A DNA stretch of 64,000 nucleotides from Vibrio syngnathi (lineage in GTDB: Bacteria > Pseudomonadota > Gammaproteobacteria > Enterobacterales > Vibrionaceae). The position numbers were made by a program, and so were the translations under genes. The DNA lies in NCBI RefSeq assembly GCF_002119525.1, contig NZ_CP017916.1:2604001-2668000 (forward strand), written 5' to 3'. Within the stretch, counting starts at the first letter, position 1. Each line of letters starts with the position of its first letter. Shown in pieces: positions 40,516-54,348 of the stretch. The notes beneath the pieces are model-generated. The model saw nothing but the letters and a program-made list of their open reading frames with translations. It was not told the origin of the DNA and made no database searches.

Positions 40516-42017
40516 TTGATAACAAACATTCTCGATGTATTGCCGCTATCGACTTGGGTTCGAACAGCTTCCATATGGTGGTTGCTCGAGTATTCGATCA
40601 ACACCTGCAATTAGTCAGCAGACACAAACAGAAAGTGAGATTAGGCGATGGATTAGATGAACATAACTTCCTATCCGAAAGCGCTATCGAGCGAGGGTTA
40701 GAGTGCCTTAAAGTATTCGCAGAGCGACTAGCGGATTTTGAACTTGATGATGTCAGAGTCGTCGCGACTCATACTCTAAGAAAGGCTAAAAACGCTCAAG
40801 ACTTCTTAGAGCAAGCCAAACCACTGTTTCCTTTTCCAATAGAGATCATTTCAGGTCAAGAAGAAGCTCGAATAATCTATAACGGTGTAGAACACACTCA
40901 AACCGCTTCTGAATCTAAATTGGTTATTGATATCGGTGGAGGGAGTACGGAACTCGTCGCAGGGCAAGGCTTTACCCCTCTAATTATGCGCAGTTTACCC
41001 ATGGGATGCGTCAGCTTCACTCAACGTTTCTTTGCTGACGGAGAGCTAACCTCACAACACTTCTCAGATGCTTATACCGCAGCTACTCGTCTATTGATGC
41101 CATTGATTGAAGAATACACAAAGGCCCCTTGGGAAATCGCCTTTGGCTCATCAGGGACGGCTAAATCAATAAAAGAGGTACTCATTGGCTTAGGGTTTAC
41201 CGATGGTCTCATTACGCCACAACGTCTGTCCTATTTGAAAAATCATTTATGTGAGTTTTCATCATCCAAAACCTTAGACCTTTCAGGTTTAAGTGATGAG
41301 AGAAAGCCAGTATTTGCTGCTGGCGTCATCATTCTTTCAGCAGCCATGGATACGCTAGACATAAAGGAGTTACATTTTTCTGATGGCGCCCTGAGAGAAG
41401 GCGTTCTTTATGACATGGAGGATAGATTTAAAGATATTGATGTTCGAACCAGAACCGCCGAAACGCTCGTATCTCGATACCATGTTGACGTAGCTCATGG
41501 CCAGAAAGTCAAAGAACTCGCCCTTGCATTACTGAAACAAGTGCAGCCTCAAGTAACGACTATGGTCACTAATGAGCTGTATGATCTAGTTGGTTGGGCT
41601 GCACTACTTCATGAGGTAGGACAAAGCATCGCATTCCAAGGCTATCACCGCCATTCGGCTTATCTGCTTAAGCACACGACGATGCCCGGTTTCAATACTG
41701 AACAACAACGTTTAATCTCAACATTAGTTCGCTATCAAAGAAAAGCGATTAAGCTTAGTGACTTACCAGATCTTACGCTATTCAATGCAGGGCAGGTAGC
41801 GTTGTTAATTCGAATACTGAGGATTGCAATCCTGCTCAATCGACAGCGAAGCCAATCGCCAATAACGAATGTAAAATTAACCATTAAGCAAAATGAGAAT
41901 TGGTACTTAGAAGGAGACGCAATCGACTGGTTAGCAGAAAACCAACTGCTTGCCTATGAACTCAAAGATGAACAACAACGTTGGCAAGACGCTGGATGGT
42001 CGTTGAAACTTGAATGA
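40506..42017 (+). CDS. ppx: Exopolyphosphatase
   Basis: Ppx degrades polyphosphate from its ends and may also hydrolyse pppGpp. The ASKHA-fold motifs are seen in AAIDLGSNSFHMVVAR and VIDIGGGSTELV; a C-terminal HD-like helical domain follows (HEVGQSIAFQGYHRHSAYLL). Length 503 aa. Its ATG lies inside the last codons of ppk1 (10-bp overlap), so synthesis and degradation enzymes are coupled. Confidence 0.97.
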   Translation: MPLIDNKHSRCIAAIDLGSNSFHMVVARVFDQHLQLVSRHKQKVRLGDGLDEHNFLSESAIERGLECLKVFAERLADFELDDVRVVATHTLRKAKNAQDFLEQAKPLFPFPIEIISGQEEARIIYNGVEHTQTASESKLVIDIGGGSTELVAGQGFTPLIMRSLPMGCVSFTQRFFADGELTSQHFSDAYTAATRLLMPLIEEYTKAPWEIAFGSSGTAKSIKEVLIGLGFTDGLITPQRLSYLKNHLCEFSSSKTLDLSGLSDERKPVFAAGVIILSAAMDTLDIKELHFSDGALREGVLYDMEDRFKDIDVRTRTAETLVSRYHVDVAHGQKVKELALALLKQVQPQVTTMVTNELYDLVGWAALLHEVGQSIAFQGYHRHSAYLLKHTTMPGFNTEQQRLISTLVRYQRKAIKLSDLPDLTLFNAGQVALLIRILRIAILLNRQRSQSPITNVKLTIKQNENWYLEGDAIDWLAENQLLAYELKDEQQRWQDAGWSLKLE

Positions 42018-42106
42018 TGCGCCGACAAAATAAAAACAGCCAGCGGCTAGCAAGTTGTTCATGCGTTAGGTTTATACGTTAAGTTTCTACGTTCATTGTA
42101 CCTCAA

Positions 42107-43084
42107 TCAGAGTCCAATCTTTGCCAACTCTTGCTCTGCGAACTCTGACGGTATCGCTAAATAACCATCTTTCTCTACCAGTTCTTGCCCTTGCTTTGAG
42201 AACACAAAAGTCAGGAACTCTCTCTCAACAGGAGAAAGCGGTTTATCCGGATGCTTATTCACATACACATAAAGAAAGCGTGATAGAGGGTAATCACCGC
42301 TCAAGATATTCGTTCGAGTCGGCTCTACATAATCTGAACCATGCTCGGTAATAGGAATTAACTTAACGCCAGCCACTCGATAGCCGATACCCGAATAGCC
42401 AATACCGCTGATTGATGAAGCGACCGACTGTACAACCGATGCAGAACCTGGCTGCTCATTGACTCGGTTCTTAAAATCGCCGCCGCACAGTGCGTTTTGC
42501 TTGAAATAGCCGTAGGTTCCCGAGACGGAATTACGACCAAACAGTTGGAATCGATGTTTTGCCCACGGTTGGTCAATGCCCAAATCTTGCCAATTATTTA
42601 GCGGCTTAGTCGCGCCGCAACGCAATGTCTCTGAGAATATACTGTCAATCTGGTGAAAGTTGAGCCCCTCAATAGGGTTATCACGATGCACAAAAAGTCC
42701 AATCGCATCGATAGCAACCCTCAGTGCTGTCGGCTTATAGCCATGCTCTCTTTCAAACGCTTCGACTTCTCGTAGGCGCATTGGACGACTCATTGGTCCA
42801 AGGTGAGCAGTGCCTTCTGTTAAAGCAGGAGGGGCAGTAGAAGAACCGGATGCTTGAACTTGAGCGTTAACGTTCGGGTAGTAAGATTTAAACTCCTCCA
42901 CCCATAACGTCGTCATTCCCGCTAAGGTATCCGAACCTACCGATAATAAGCTCCCAGAAATACCCGGAACCTTAGAATAATCAGGAAGATAATCGACACC
43001 CTGTTCGGCATGAACAGAGTTAGCCAAAGCAAACGCTAAGAATAAGCTGACTGGCAAACGCATCCCGAGTGTTAAACAACTCAT
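42107..43084 (-). CDS. pstS: PstS-like phosphate-binding periplasmic protein
   Basis: A signal peptide ([17 protein letters not shown]) is followed by a periplasmic binding-protein fold with phosphate-binding features of the PstS family ([43 protein letters not shown]). Length 325 aa. The ORF's ATG overlaps the phoR stop (ATGA), implying coupling; an in-frame ATG at 43063 would give the shorter MRLPVSLFL start. No pstS lies in the pst operon, so this protein may serve it; it could also be a PhoR-linked sensor protein. The symbol is my best assignment. Confidence 0.8.
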   Translation of the reverse strand: MSCLTLGMRLPVSLFLAFALANSVHAEQGVDYLPDYSKVPGISGSLLSVGSDTLAGMTTLWVEEFKSYYPNVNAQVQASGSSTAPPALTEGTAHLGPMSRPMRLREVEAFEREHGYKPTALRVAIDAIGLFVHRDNPIEGLNFHQIDSIFSETLRCGATKPLNNWQDLGIDQPWAKHRFQLFGRNSVSGTYGYFKQNALCGGDFKNRVNEQPGSASVVQSVASSISGIGYSGIGYRVAGVKLIPITEHGSDYVEPTRTNILSGDYPLSRFLYVYVNKHPDKPLSPVEREFLTFVFSKQGQELVEKDGYLAIPSEFAEQELAKIGL

Positions 43085-44379
43085 GACACTGTCAATCGGC
43101 TAGGCAGTGTGAAATGGAATCGACTACCGACACCCACTTCACTTTGAATTTCTAAATGTGAGTCATGGTGACTCAACGCGTGTTTCACTATCGCTAATCC
43201 AAGACCACTACCACCCGTATCGCGTGAGCGTGCTTTATCTACACGATAAAAACGTTCTGTGAGTCGATGTAAATGTTGAGGTTCAATACCGTCTCCGGTG
43301 TCTGACACATCCAGACACGCGCCTTGACTAGTCTGATACCAACGCACCTTAACCGTCGCGCCCGGTGGTGTGTATTTGACTGCGTTATACACCAGATTCG
43401 ATATCGCACTTCTCAGCTGATCTTCATCAGCTAAAACTCGTAGGCTTTTATCAATATCAAATTCAAGCTTATGTTCTCGATCACCACTTAAGCTTGCGGC
43501 TTCTTTTTCAAGAACCTCAAGCATAGCCGGAACATTCACCACTTCATCGAGCTCATGCATCGGTGCAGCTTCTATTTTTGAAAGTGTTAAAAGCTGGTTC
43601 ACTAGGCTGTTCATGCGATTCAACTGCTCGGTCATCACACCATGAGCCTTAGGCCACATAGGCCCAACGACCATGTCTGGATCTTCCGTCATTTCAAGAT
43701 AGCCCTGAAGCACGGTCATTGGAGTGCGTAGCTCGTGAGAAACGTTAGCGAAAAAGTTACGACGCATGCCTTCTAGCTGTTTTAGCTGAGTAACATCACG
43801 TACTACCATGAGGTGTTCGCCCTCGGTATACGGCACGATACGAAGCTCGAGCATGCGCTCCACATTAAGTGGCGACGGCATCTCTAACGGCTCTGAGAAA
43901 TCTTGTTTATTAAGGTACTTGATGAAGTCCGGCGTGCGGATCAAGTTGGAGATAGGTTGCCCAGAATCGTCTGGCCAGCGAAAGCCCAATAAATATTGAG
44001 CAAGCTTGTTACACCAAACGATGTTTCCTTCACCACGAAACACCACAACAGCATCGGGTAAGGATTCAGCACCATTCCTGAAACGGCGGATAAGGTTGGT
44101 CAATTCTTTGCGCTTACGACGCTGTCTCTGCTGCATACGATAGATACCGTTAAACAGAGACTCCCAGTTTCCAGAACCTGAAGGGGGTGTTAACCGCTTT
44201 TCATCCCATAACCAAGCGGACAAACGCATTTGATAGTGTAGATGCCATGCTAACTGTAATACTGTTGCAGCCAGCAATAACCAAGGTAAATAACCGAATA
44301 TCCATCCGACTATAATCCAAGGTGCGTAAAAAAAAGCCAGCTCCCAAGCCAGCTTTTTCCAGGTTAACTTTTCAACCAT
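43081..44379 (-). CDS. phoR: Phosphate-regulon sensor histidine kinase PhoR
   Basis: PhoR phosphorylates PhoB under phosphate limitation. Two N-terminal membrane helices (about 15-48), a PAS domain (about 100-200; [20 protein letters not shown]), the HisKA helix with His215 in [16 protein letters not shown], and the ATPase domain ([36 protein letters not shown]) are all intact. Length 432 aa. It follows phoB by 33 bp. Confidence 0.97.
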   Translation of the reverse strand: MVEKLTWKKLAWELAFFYAPWIIVGWIFGYLPWLLLAATVLQLAWHLHYQMRLSAWLWDEKRLTPPSGSGNWESLFNGIYRMQQRQRRKRKELTNLIRRFRNGAESLPDAVVVFRGEGNIVWCNKLAQYLLGFRWPDDSGQPISNLIRTPDFIKYLNKQDFSEPLEMPSPLNVERMLELRIVPYTEGEHLMVVRDVTQLKQLEGMRRNFFANVSHELRTPMTVLQGYLEMTEDPDMVVGPMWPKAHGVMTEQLNRMNSLVNQLLTLSKIEAAPMHELDEVVNVPAMLEVLEKEAASLSGDREHKLEFDIDKSLRVLADEDQLRSAISNLVYNAVKYTPPGATVKVRWYQTSQGACLDVSDTGDGIEPQHLHRLTERFYRVDKARSRDTGGSGLGLAIVKHALSHHDSHLEIQSEVGVGSRFHFTLPSRLTVS

Positions 44380-44412
44380 TCAGGACTCCGTAAACTGGGT
44401 AGCGAAGCCACA

Positions 44413-45102
44413 TTAAGCCTTTGTAGAAAAACGGTAGCCCGCGCCGCGAACCGTTTGGATTAGCTTATCGTGACCTGCAGATTCAAGTGCTTTACGCAGG
44501 CGTCGAATATGTACATCAACAGTGCGATCTTCAACGTAAACGTTGGTACCCCAAACGTTATTTAGCAGTTGCTCTCGGCTGTATACTCGCTCTTGGTGAG
44601 TCATAAAGAAATGCAGCATTTTGAACTCTGTTGGTCCCATATCAACTGGACCTTCGCTTGCTGTAACACGATGAGATACTGGGTCTAGCTTAAGGCCTTG
44701 TACATCAATCACATCTTCTAGTGCAGTAGGCGTTACACGGCGGATAACCGCTTTCAGGCGAGCCACTAGCTCTTTTGGTGAAAATGGCTTGGTGATGTAA
44801 TCATCAGCGCCCACTTCTAAACCACGCACCTTATCTTCTTCTTCGCCACGAGCCGTCAGCATCACCACTGGGATGTTGCGAGTTAACTCTTCACGCTTCA
44901 TGTGCTTGATAAAGTTTATCCCGCTACCTCCAGGTAGCATCCAATCTAGTAATACTAGATCTGGGAAAGGTTCACATAGCTTGTTTACCGCTGTATCGTA
45001 ATCTTCAGCCTCTACTGCTTGGTAGCCTTTTTGTTCAAGGACAAAACACAGCATCTCACGAATAGGTGCTTCATCTTCAACGACCAGAATCCTTCTCGAC
45101 AT
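44413..45102 (-). CDS. phoB: Phosphate-regulon response regulator PhoB
   Basis: An OmpR-type regulator: receiver with Asp53 in [13 protein letters not shown] and Lys105 in [12 protein letters not shown], then a winged helix (about 130-229; [15 protein letters not shown]). Length 229 aa. A Pho box 50 bp upstream of its start predicts autoactivation. Confidence 0.98.
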   Translation of the reverse strand: MSRRILVVEDEAPIREMLCFVLEQKGYQAVEAEDYDTAVNKLCEPFPDLVLLDWMLPGGSGINFIKHMKREELTRNIPVVMLTARGEEEDKVRGLEVGADDYITKPFSPKELVARLKAVIRRVTPTALEDVIDVQGLKLDPVSHRVTASEGPVDMGPTEFKMLHFFMTHQERVYSREQLLNNVWGTNVYVEDRTVDVHIRRLRKALESAGHDKLIQTVRGAGYRFSTKA

Positions 45103-45151
45103 AATTGAATAGCCTTAGTATTTAATCAACGCATTGCATTATCTGGTTTAA

Positions 45152-45171
45152 TTATGACACTTTTGTGACCT
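45152..45171 (-). promoter_or_regulatory. Pho box upstream of phoB
   Basis: Minus strand AGGTCACAAAAGTGTCATAA. It matches 16 of 20 positions of the PhoB consensus (two TGTCA-type half sites 11 bp apart). It sits 50 bp before the phoB start, so phoB-phoR-pstS should be PhoB-activated. Confidence 0.8.
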
Positions 45172-45295
45172 TTGAAAACAAATTTTCATATAACTGTCTC
45201 AAACATTTCACTTTTAATTTTTATTGCAGGTATAAGACAAATGGATCGAAATCTCCTATGATGAGCGTCTTCAGATAAAGGTATGAGAAATATTT

Positions 45296-46210
45296 ATGTG
45301 GTTTAAGAATTGCCTCGTCTATCGCTTTAATCGTGATATAGACTTCAACGCAGATCAGCTAGAGAAACAACTTGAAGAGTTCCGTTTTACCCCTTGTGGT
45401 AGCCAAGACAAACAGAAGTTTGGTTGGGTAAATGCGATGGGTAGACACGGCGATATGATGACGCACGTATCAGAAAACCGCATTCTCATCTGTGCAAAGA
45501 AAGAAGAGAAAATGCTACCAGCTTCTGTGATCAAAGATTCATTGAATGCAAAAGTAGAAACGCTTGAAGCAGAGTCTGGTACTCCTCTGAAAAAGAAAGA
45601 GAAAGACAGCCTAAAAGAAGACATCATCATCGATCTTCTTCCTCGTGCTTTCAGCCGCAGTAACTTCACTTACGCACTGATCATGCCGAAAGAAGGCTTT
45701 ATTGTTGTTGATGCTAGCAGCTACAAAAAAGCAGAAGACGTACTAGCATTACTACGTAAAACTATGGGTAGCCTGCCAGTTGTGCCAGCAATTCCAGAGC
45801 AAGCAATTGAAACGACTCTGACAGAGTGGGTGAAATCAGGTGATACGCCTCAAGGTATCACTATGCTTGATGAAGCAGAGCTAAAGTCTATTCAAGAAGA
45901 CGGCGGTATTGTTCGAGTTAAGAAACAAGAATTAGAAGCTGATGAGATTAAAAACCACATCGAAGCCAACAAAGTTGTGACTAAACTTCTGATCAACTGG
46001 CAAGATCGCATTGAGTTCATTCTTGCAGAAGATGGCAGCATCAAACGCCTTAAATTCAGTGATGAACTAAAAGACGAAAACGACGACATTCCTCGCGAAG
46101 ATCAAGCTGCTCGTTTTGATGCAGACTTCTCTCTACTTTGTGGTGAGTTCAGTGTTTTCCTACCAAACCTATTTGAATCATTAGGTGGGTTAACTCAACC
46201 TAACGCTTAA
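45296..46210 (+). CDS. rdgC: Recombination-associated protein RdgC
   Basis: RdgC forms a ring around double-stranded DNA and limits RecA activity. The 304-aa protein begins [20 protein letters not shown], the family start, with [17 protein letters not shown] and [13 protein letters not shown] as further conserved blocks. Length equals that of E. coli RdgC. It diverges from phoB and ends with a terminator. Confidence 0.97.
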   Translation: MWFKNCLVYRFNRDIDFNADQLEKQLEEFRFTPCGSQDKQKFGWVNAMGRHGDMMTHVSENRILICAKKEEKMLPASVIKDSLNAKVETLEAESGTPLKKKEKDSLKEDIIIDLLPRAFSRSNFTYALIMPKEGFIVVDASSYKKAEDVLALLRKTMGSLPVVPAIPEQAIETTLTEWVKSGDTPQGITMLDEAELKSIQEDGGIVRVKKQELEADEIKNHIEANKVVTKLLINWQDRIEFILAEDGSIKRLKFSDELKDENDDIPREDQAARFDADFSLLCGEFSVFLPNLFESLGGLTQPNA

Positions 46211-46223
46211 TTGTTCCGATTTA

Positions 46224-46262
46224 GAGCTCAGGTGTCGACGATATCTGAGCTTGTTTTCTTCT
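46224..46262 (+). terminator. Rho-independent terminator after rdgC
   Basis: Stem AGCTCAG (46225-46231) with CTGAGCT (46245-46251), 13-nt loop, followed by TGTTTTCTTCT. Lies 14 bp past the rdgC stop. Confidence 0.65.
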
Positions 46263-46415
46263 CCACCCCGCTTATCAACACCTAACAACACTCTTCGCAA
46301 TACCATTGTTATCTTTAGGGCTATCAACCAAACTCATTTTAGCGTAAAATTTGCGCCCCTTTGATATCACTTGGTGGTATCAACCTGACTTGAGATCAGA
46401 TTAGAGAACGAAGCA

Positions 46416-48121
<1,706 letters not shown>

Positions 48122-48126
48122 AAGAG

Positions 48127-48163
48127 AAAAGGTTCAACTTACTGTAAGTTGAACCTTTTTTTT
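48127..48163 (+). terminator. Rho-independent terminator after yfhL
   Basis: Stem of 14-15 bp (AAAAGGTTCAACTTA and its complement) with a 3-nt loop, followed by eight T. Its last bases overlap the stop codon of the next gene on the other strand, which it could also serve. Confidence 0.95.
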
Positions 48164-48470
48164 AACCAGATTTTCCGATCGGATAAATATTGCAGAAAAG
48201 TTCTTTTTCAAATTGATATTCGAGTCGTTCTCGCCAATTTATTGCTTGAGAAATAGGAACAAGATAAAAATTTTCCCTACTGGTATCTGTCACAAATGCC
48301 ATTCCATATTGCATCAATTCATAGTGAACATCATTAACAAAACTAGGGTCTAGACGTTGTCTACCTGTAAGATGGTTAATGTCATCTCTTGAGATAGAGA
48401 TTCCTGAATTTTCTGCGTTGAACCTATGTCTTAACCATTCTGAAAATTCCTTCGCACAAATCATAGTCAT
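48162..48470 (-). CDS. Hypothetical protein, 102 aa
   Basis: No family recognised. It is a soluble, mixed-charge protein (FSEWLRHRFNAENSGISISRD; YELMQYGMAFVTDTSRENFY) without signal or membrane segment. AAGGA lies 7 nt before the first ATG, which supports it as a real gene and fixes the start at 48470. It converges with yfhL and shares the terminator region. Confidence 0.65.
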   Translation of the reverse strand: MTMICAKEFSEWLRHRFNAENSGISISRDDINHLTGRQRLDPSFVNDVHYELMQYGMAFVTDTSRENFYLVPISQAINWRERLEYQFEKELFCNIYPIGKSG

Positions 48471-48502
48471 AGTTTTATCCTTGAATTATCTGTCGACGGG
48501 TA

Positions 48503-48679
48503 TCAGACTCTGATTTTACATACTGAACATAAGCCGCATCTTTCACCCCAAAAACACTCCATTCCTAACCAAGCCTTGTCAAATTTGCCATTGCTATTGC
48601 TACAGTCGTAATTAGTTTTGTTAATATCAAACGATGTTCTTAACCACGTGTTTATAAACTCTAGACAAAAGTGTGACAT
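48503..48679 (-). CDS. Possible small Cys-rich protein (58 aa) or C-terminal gene remnant
   Basis: From the ATG at 48679 the frame reads MSHFCLEFINTWLRTSFDIN and ends in ERCGLCSVCKIRV, with cysteines 48, 51 and 54 spaced C-x2-C-x2-C and three more at 5, 26 and 42. Three Trp and six Cys in 58 residues look protein-like, not random. The same frame stays open 14 codons upstream (ending in TGE before the Met) with no other start, which would fit a truncated gene. GGAG is only 2 nt from the ATG, too near for a good ribosome-binding site. Confidence 0.35.
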   Translation of the reverse strand: MSHFCLEFINTWLRTSFDINKTNYDCSNSNGKFDKAWLGMECFWGERCGLCSVCKIRV

Positions 48680-48743
48680 TTCTCCAGTTTTTGAGACGAT
48701 AAAAGCAGTGGCATTACCACTTTAAAACGCCTCGATAAACGCG

Positions 48744-49583
48744 TTACTTATTCGATATCAAAGCAAAACACTGGCTAGGTATCACTTTAACTTTCTTTTT
48801 TTTCTTACTTTTAGCTACTTTTTTAGGTGGAGGAACTGGAATAGTCTGTGGGGCCCAACTTGCAAGTTCATCTCCACAGCCATCACCTTTTGGAGGGCTT
48901 GCTTGAGCTATACAGTTTGAGCTGCCTTTAGGGCATTTTAAACGAACATGAAAATGAGAATGATGTCCCCACCAAGGCCTGATTTTACCTAACCAAGCTC
49001 TCCCATTGGCATCAGAGTTTTCTTGTTCACAAAGGGTGTGCTTAATAACTGGGTGAACAAAAATACGCACCACTTTTTCATCTTTGGCTGCATAGCGAAT
49101 CACTTGAAAATGATCATCGGTCCAATTCGATTCACGCAATTTGTAGTTAGTGAGATCGACAACGCTCAATGGCTTAGGTACGGCAAGTTCATTCTCTGAA
49201 AGTTTTTTATCAGTGAGCCTTAACCATATATCAATATCCAAACCAGTCTGGTGACTTGAATGACCCGAAGAAAAACGCCCTCCACGAGGCAGAGAAATAT
49301 CACCCACCAATAGATTTTTGTTGAGTTGTTTGCTTGTAGTTAAACCTAGCCTTTCAATAAACTGAATTGACTCTGTGTGGCCATAATAGCGCTCTCTCTG
49401 AGGGCGGATCACCTGATAACCTTGCCCATTAATTGGCAAAGCTTGCGCCCCGTCAAGACAACCATTAGCGTAACTACCTATGGATGAGGTTGAATTTCTT
49501 GTTGGGCTTTTCTCTTTTTCCCACGAGGTTGCAGATACAACAAACGAACAAAAGATAAGAGCCAATGTACAAAATAACCTCAT
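48744..49583 (-). CDS. mepA: Penicillin-insensitive murein endopeptidase MepA
   Basis: MepA is a periplasmic LAS-type metallopeptidase that cuts D-Ala-mDAP cross-links. A signal peptide (MRLFCTLALIFCSFVVSATS) precedes the zinc motifs GRFSSGHSSHQTGLDIDIWL and WWGHHSHFHVRL. A lysine-rich tail (KKVAKSKKKKKVKV) is unusual and may bind the cell wall. Length 279 aa. No operon partner; the gap of about 270 bp before the small ORF is otherwise empty. Confidence 0.94.
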   Translation of the reverse strand: MRLFCTLALIFCSFVVSATSWEKEKSPTRNSTSSIGSYANGCLDGAQALPINGQGYQVIRPQRERYYGHTESIQFIERLGLTTSKQLNKNLLVGDISLPRGGRFSSGHSSHQTGLDIDIWLRLTDKKLSENELAVPKPLSVVDLTNYKLRESNWTDDHFQVIRYAAKDEKVVRIFVHPVIKHTLCEQENSDANGRAWLGKIRPWWGHHSHFHVRLKCPKGSSNCIAQASPPKGDGCGDELASWAPQTIPVPPPKKVAKSKKKKKVKVIPSQCFALISNK

Positions 49584-49792
49584 AACAATTCCAAATAAAC
49601 GATCACTGTTTTTATACTAGTCGTCATTAGGGAATAGGTGTATGTCGAGAGTGATATTTTTGGGATAGCTTGAGAGTTATCTCCTGACTTTAGATATTAA
49701 AGTGAAAAAGCTTCACTATCCCTAGCGAGTCTTCTCAATCTGTGGCGATATTATCGTAGTCGAAGACAAAAACTCACAGCCCTGAAACGACG

Positions 49793-49818
49793 AAAGCCTA
49801 GTCATAAGACTAGGCTTT
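49793..49818 (-). terminator. Terminator hairpin after the tRNA remnant
   Basis: Stem AAAGCCTAGTC / GACTAGGCTTT with an ATAA loop. Its place just after a CCA-ending tRNA tail mirrors the tRNA-Asp terminator at 51005-51034, and both are preceded by the same short sequence, minus strand TTATTAGA. Confidence 0.75.
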
Positions 49819-49826
49819 CTAATAAA

Positions 49827-49843
49827 TGGCGGAGCGGCTGGGG
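49827..49843 (-). pseudogene. 3' end remnant of a tRNA gene at the IS edge
   Basis: On the minus strand CCCCAGCCGCTCCGCCA has the form of a tRNA 3' end: part of a T-stem, acceptor strand CCGCTCC, discriminator G and CCA. It is followed by TTTATTAGA and a terminator, exactly as tRNA-Asp nearby. Upstream the sequence runs directly into the IS630 end, so the rest of the tRNA is gone or displaced. The tRNA type cannot be determined. Confidence 0.5.
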
Positions 49844-49861
49844 TTATACCAATCCGGAAAA

Positions 49862-50431
49862 TTAACTGATCAGGTTTATCCAATCCCTTCTGCTCATTTT
49901 TGTGACACGATCTTTGCACTCAAGAAATTCATTCCAAGCGCGACAAACCTTGGAAACAATGTCGTTATAATCCGTGAAACTTTGATTCGCTAGATAATGT
50001 TGTCGCAACCAACTCCAAACTTGCTCTATAGGGTTAAGCTCTGGCGAGTAGGGAGGAAGCTTAATAGTACTGACGTTATTAAATTCTCTCGCAATATCAT
50101 CGGTATGCCAGCCTGCACCATCCATTATAACGACAGCATGACGTCCTTTTTCTGTAGCCTTAGATATCTGCTCTAAGTGATTTGTCATTATGTCCTTGTT
50201 AACCCAAGGAACCACTATGGCTTCGCCAATTCCTCTTTCAGGGCATACCGAACCAAACAAATAAGCGTATTCAAATTGCTGTTGTTTTACCACGCGAGGC
50301 CTCGTTCCACGAGTCGCCCAAAGACGTGTCGTTGTGTTCTGCTGACCAAACCTAGCTTCATCTTGAAACCAGACATCAACACTCTCTAGCCCGATATGGC
50401 CGGGGATCTTAAGGATCGTTTCTATTTTGAA
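49862..50431 (-). CDS. IS630 transposase, catalytic part (second frame)
   Basis: Read from just after the A7 run, the frame gives FKIETILKIPGHIGLESVDV, then the three catalytic acidic residues: Asp in VWFQDEARFG, Asp in VVIMDGAGWHTDD and Glu in SPELNPIEQVW (D-x34-E type spacing). No ATG with a ribosome-binding site opens this frame; the only late start is a GTG near 50293, after the first Asp. It therefore needs fusion to the first frame by a +1 shift, or it is dead. Confidence 0.8.
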   Translation of the reverse strand, partial: FKIETILKIPGHIGLESVDVWFQDEARFGQQNTTTRLWATRGTRPRVVKQQQFEYAYLFGSVCPERGIGEAIVVPWVNKDIMTNHLEQISKATEKGRHAVVIMDGAGWHTDDIAREFNNVSTIKLPPYSPELNPIEQVWSWLRQHYLANQSFTDYNDIVSKVCRAWNEFLECKDRVTKMSRRDWINLIS

Positions 50432-50897
50432 TTTTTTTAAAATCGTCTTGGATTTGCTGTGATTGTTTAGGGTGTTTGGAGCGAGAAGTTATCCAAGAGA
50501 AGCCCATGTGGTCGAGGAGATAATAGATAGAATTAGGGTGGTAGTATTTATCAAAGTTTTTCACGATGTAGTCATGTATATCGCTCCCGACAAGGCGCCC
50601 GCCTGAAGGGGACTCTGCTTCTTTCTTAATGAATGCACTGAGTTGTTTTCGTTGTTCTGCATTGAGGTATGCAGGTCTGCCTGTGCGAGGTTTTTCTTGA
50701 AGCCCTTCCAATCCTTCTTCAAGAAATACTTGAACCCATTTGTTTACACTAGTTCGACTGACTTTAAGGTATTTGGCAATTTGAGTGCGCGAGTGACCTT
50801 CTTTGAAGTGGGCTAGTGCTAGCAAGCGAACCTTCATTTGAATGGTTTTTTGTTGGCTTGCTAGCTTTTTAAAATCAGTATTATTAAGGCTATCCAT
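50409..50897 (-). CDS. IS630 transposase, N-terminal DNA-binding part (first frame)
   Basis: A 162-aa ORF with paired helix-turn-helix regions (THSRTQIAKYLKVSRTSVNKW-type segment at about 35-55, and YYHPNSIYYLLDHMGFSW near 120). After QDDFKKI it leaves the transposase frame at a run of seven A (50432-50438) and stops 9 codons later. One base must be skipped for the catalytic frame to follow. Confidence 0.8.
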   Translation of the reverse strand: MDSLNNTDFKKLASQQKTIQMKVRLLALAHFKEGHSRTQIAKYLKVSRTSVNKWVQVFLEEGLEGLQEKPRTGRPAYLNAEQRKQLSAFIKKEAESPSGGRLVGSDIHDYIVKNFDKYYHPNSIYYLLDHMGFSWITSRSKHPKQSQQIQDDFKKIQNRNDP

Positions 50898-51004
50898 GAC
50901 GATTTTCTGTAAGAGTTCGACGGCCTTAATTAGATCACATTTTTACTTTAATTGGTATTACAGGCACCGGGACTCGTTGGTCTCAGACCAAAACACTTGA
51001 TACG

Positions 51005-51034
51005 AAAAAGCCCTAACATTTCTGTTAGGGCTTT
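51005..51034 (-). terminator. Terminator of the rRNA operon
   Basis: Stem AAAGCCCTAAC / GTTAGGGCTTT with a 6-nt loop; on the minus strand it is followed by TTCG after a T-run. It lies 11 bp past the CCA end of tRNA-Asp. Confidence 0.93.
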
Positions 51035-51044
51035 GTCTAATAAG

Positions 51045-51121
51045 TGGCGGAGTGGACGGGACTCGAACCCGCGACCCCCGGCGTGACAGGCCGGTATTCT
51101 AACCAACTGAACTACCACTCC
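51045..51121 (-). tRNA. tRNA-Asp (anticodon GTC)
   Basis: 77 nt with encoded CCA; acceptor GGAGTGG / CCACTCC, T-arm GGTTCGAGTCC and the anticodon loop CTGTCAC giving GTC. Last gene of the rRNA operon, 67 bp past 5S. Confidence 0.98.
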
Positions 51122-51187
51122 GCAGTGGTCAACTCACTAAGTGAGCGTCCATATCTCCAGGTTGGTCAACCTAAAGATTTAATTTAA

Positions 51188-51305
51188 AGCCTGGCGATGT
51201 CCTACTCTCACATGGGGAAACCCCACACTACCATCGGCGCTATTGTGTTTCACTTCTGAGTTCGGCATGGAATCAGGTGGGTCCACAATGCTATGGTCGC
51301 CAAGC
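51188..51305 (-). rRNA. rrf: 5S ribosomal RNA
   Basis: The minus strand begins GCTTGGCGACCATAGCATTG, contains CCATGCCGAACTCAGAAGTG and ends in CGCCAGGCTT; the ends pair with each other. About 118 nt. Confidence 0.97.
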
Positions 51306-51308
51306 AAA

Positions 51309-51349
51309 TTTTGCTTTTACTTTCAGTTTTTTAAAAACTGAAGGCAAAA
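51309..51349 (-). other. AT-rich hairpin between 23S and 5S
   Basis: Long stem with TTTTGC / GCAAAA at its base and CTTTCAGTTTTT / AAAAACTGAAG above. One of a family of similar hairpins in the spacers of this operon. Confidence 0.6.
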
Positions 51350-51435
51350 TAATCTGGAAAACTGATTTAAAAGTCTCTTCAAACTCATTCAAGGTCTGTC
51401 TTTCTATTGAGTCCACAAAACCCCTTGGGTGTTGT

Positions 51436-54328
<2,893 letters not shown>

Positions 54329-54348
54329 ATACAACCCGAAAGGGTTTC

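Larger units (their letters stand above)
49847..50957 (-). mobile_element. IS630-family insertion sequence (about 1.1 kb)
   Basis: The ends are short inverted repeats, ATACCAAT at the left and ATTGGTAT at the right, with TA at both borders, as expected for IS630 elements that duplicate a TA target. Between them lies a transposase split into two frames with a helix-turn-helix and a complete DDE triad. The exact outer base is uncertain by a few bp because the TA duplicates overlap the repeats. Confidence 0.88.
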
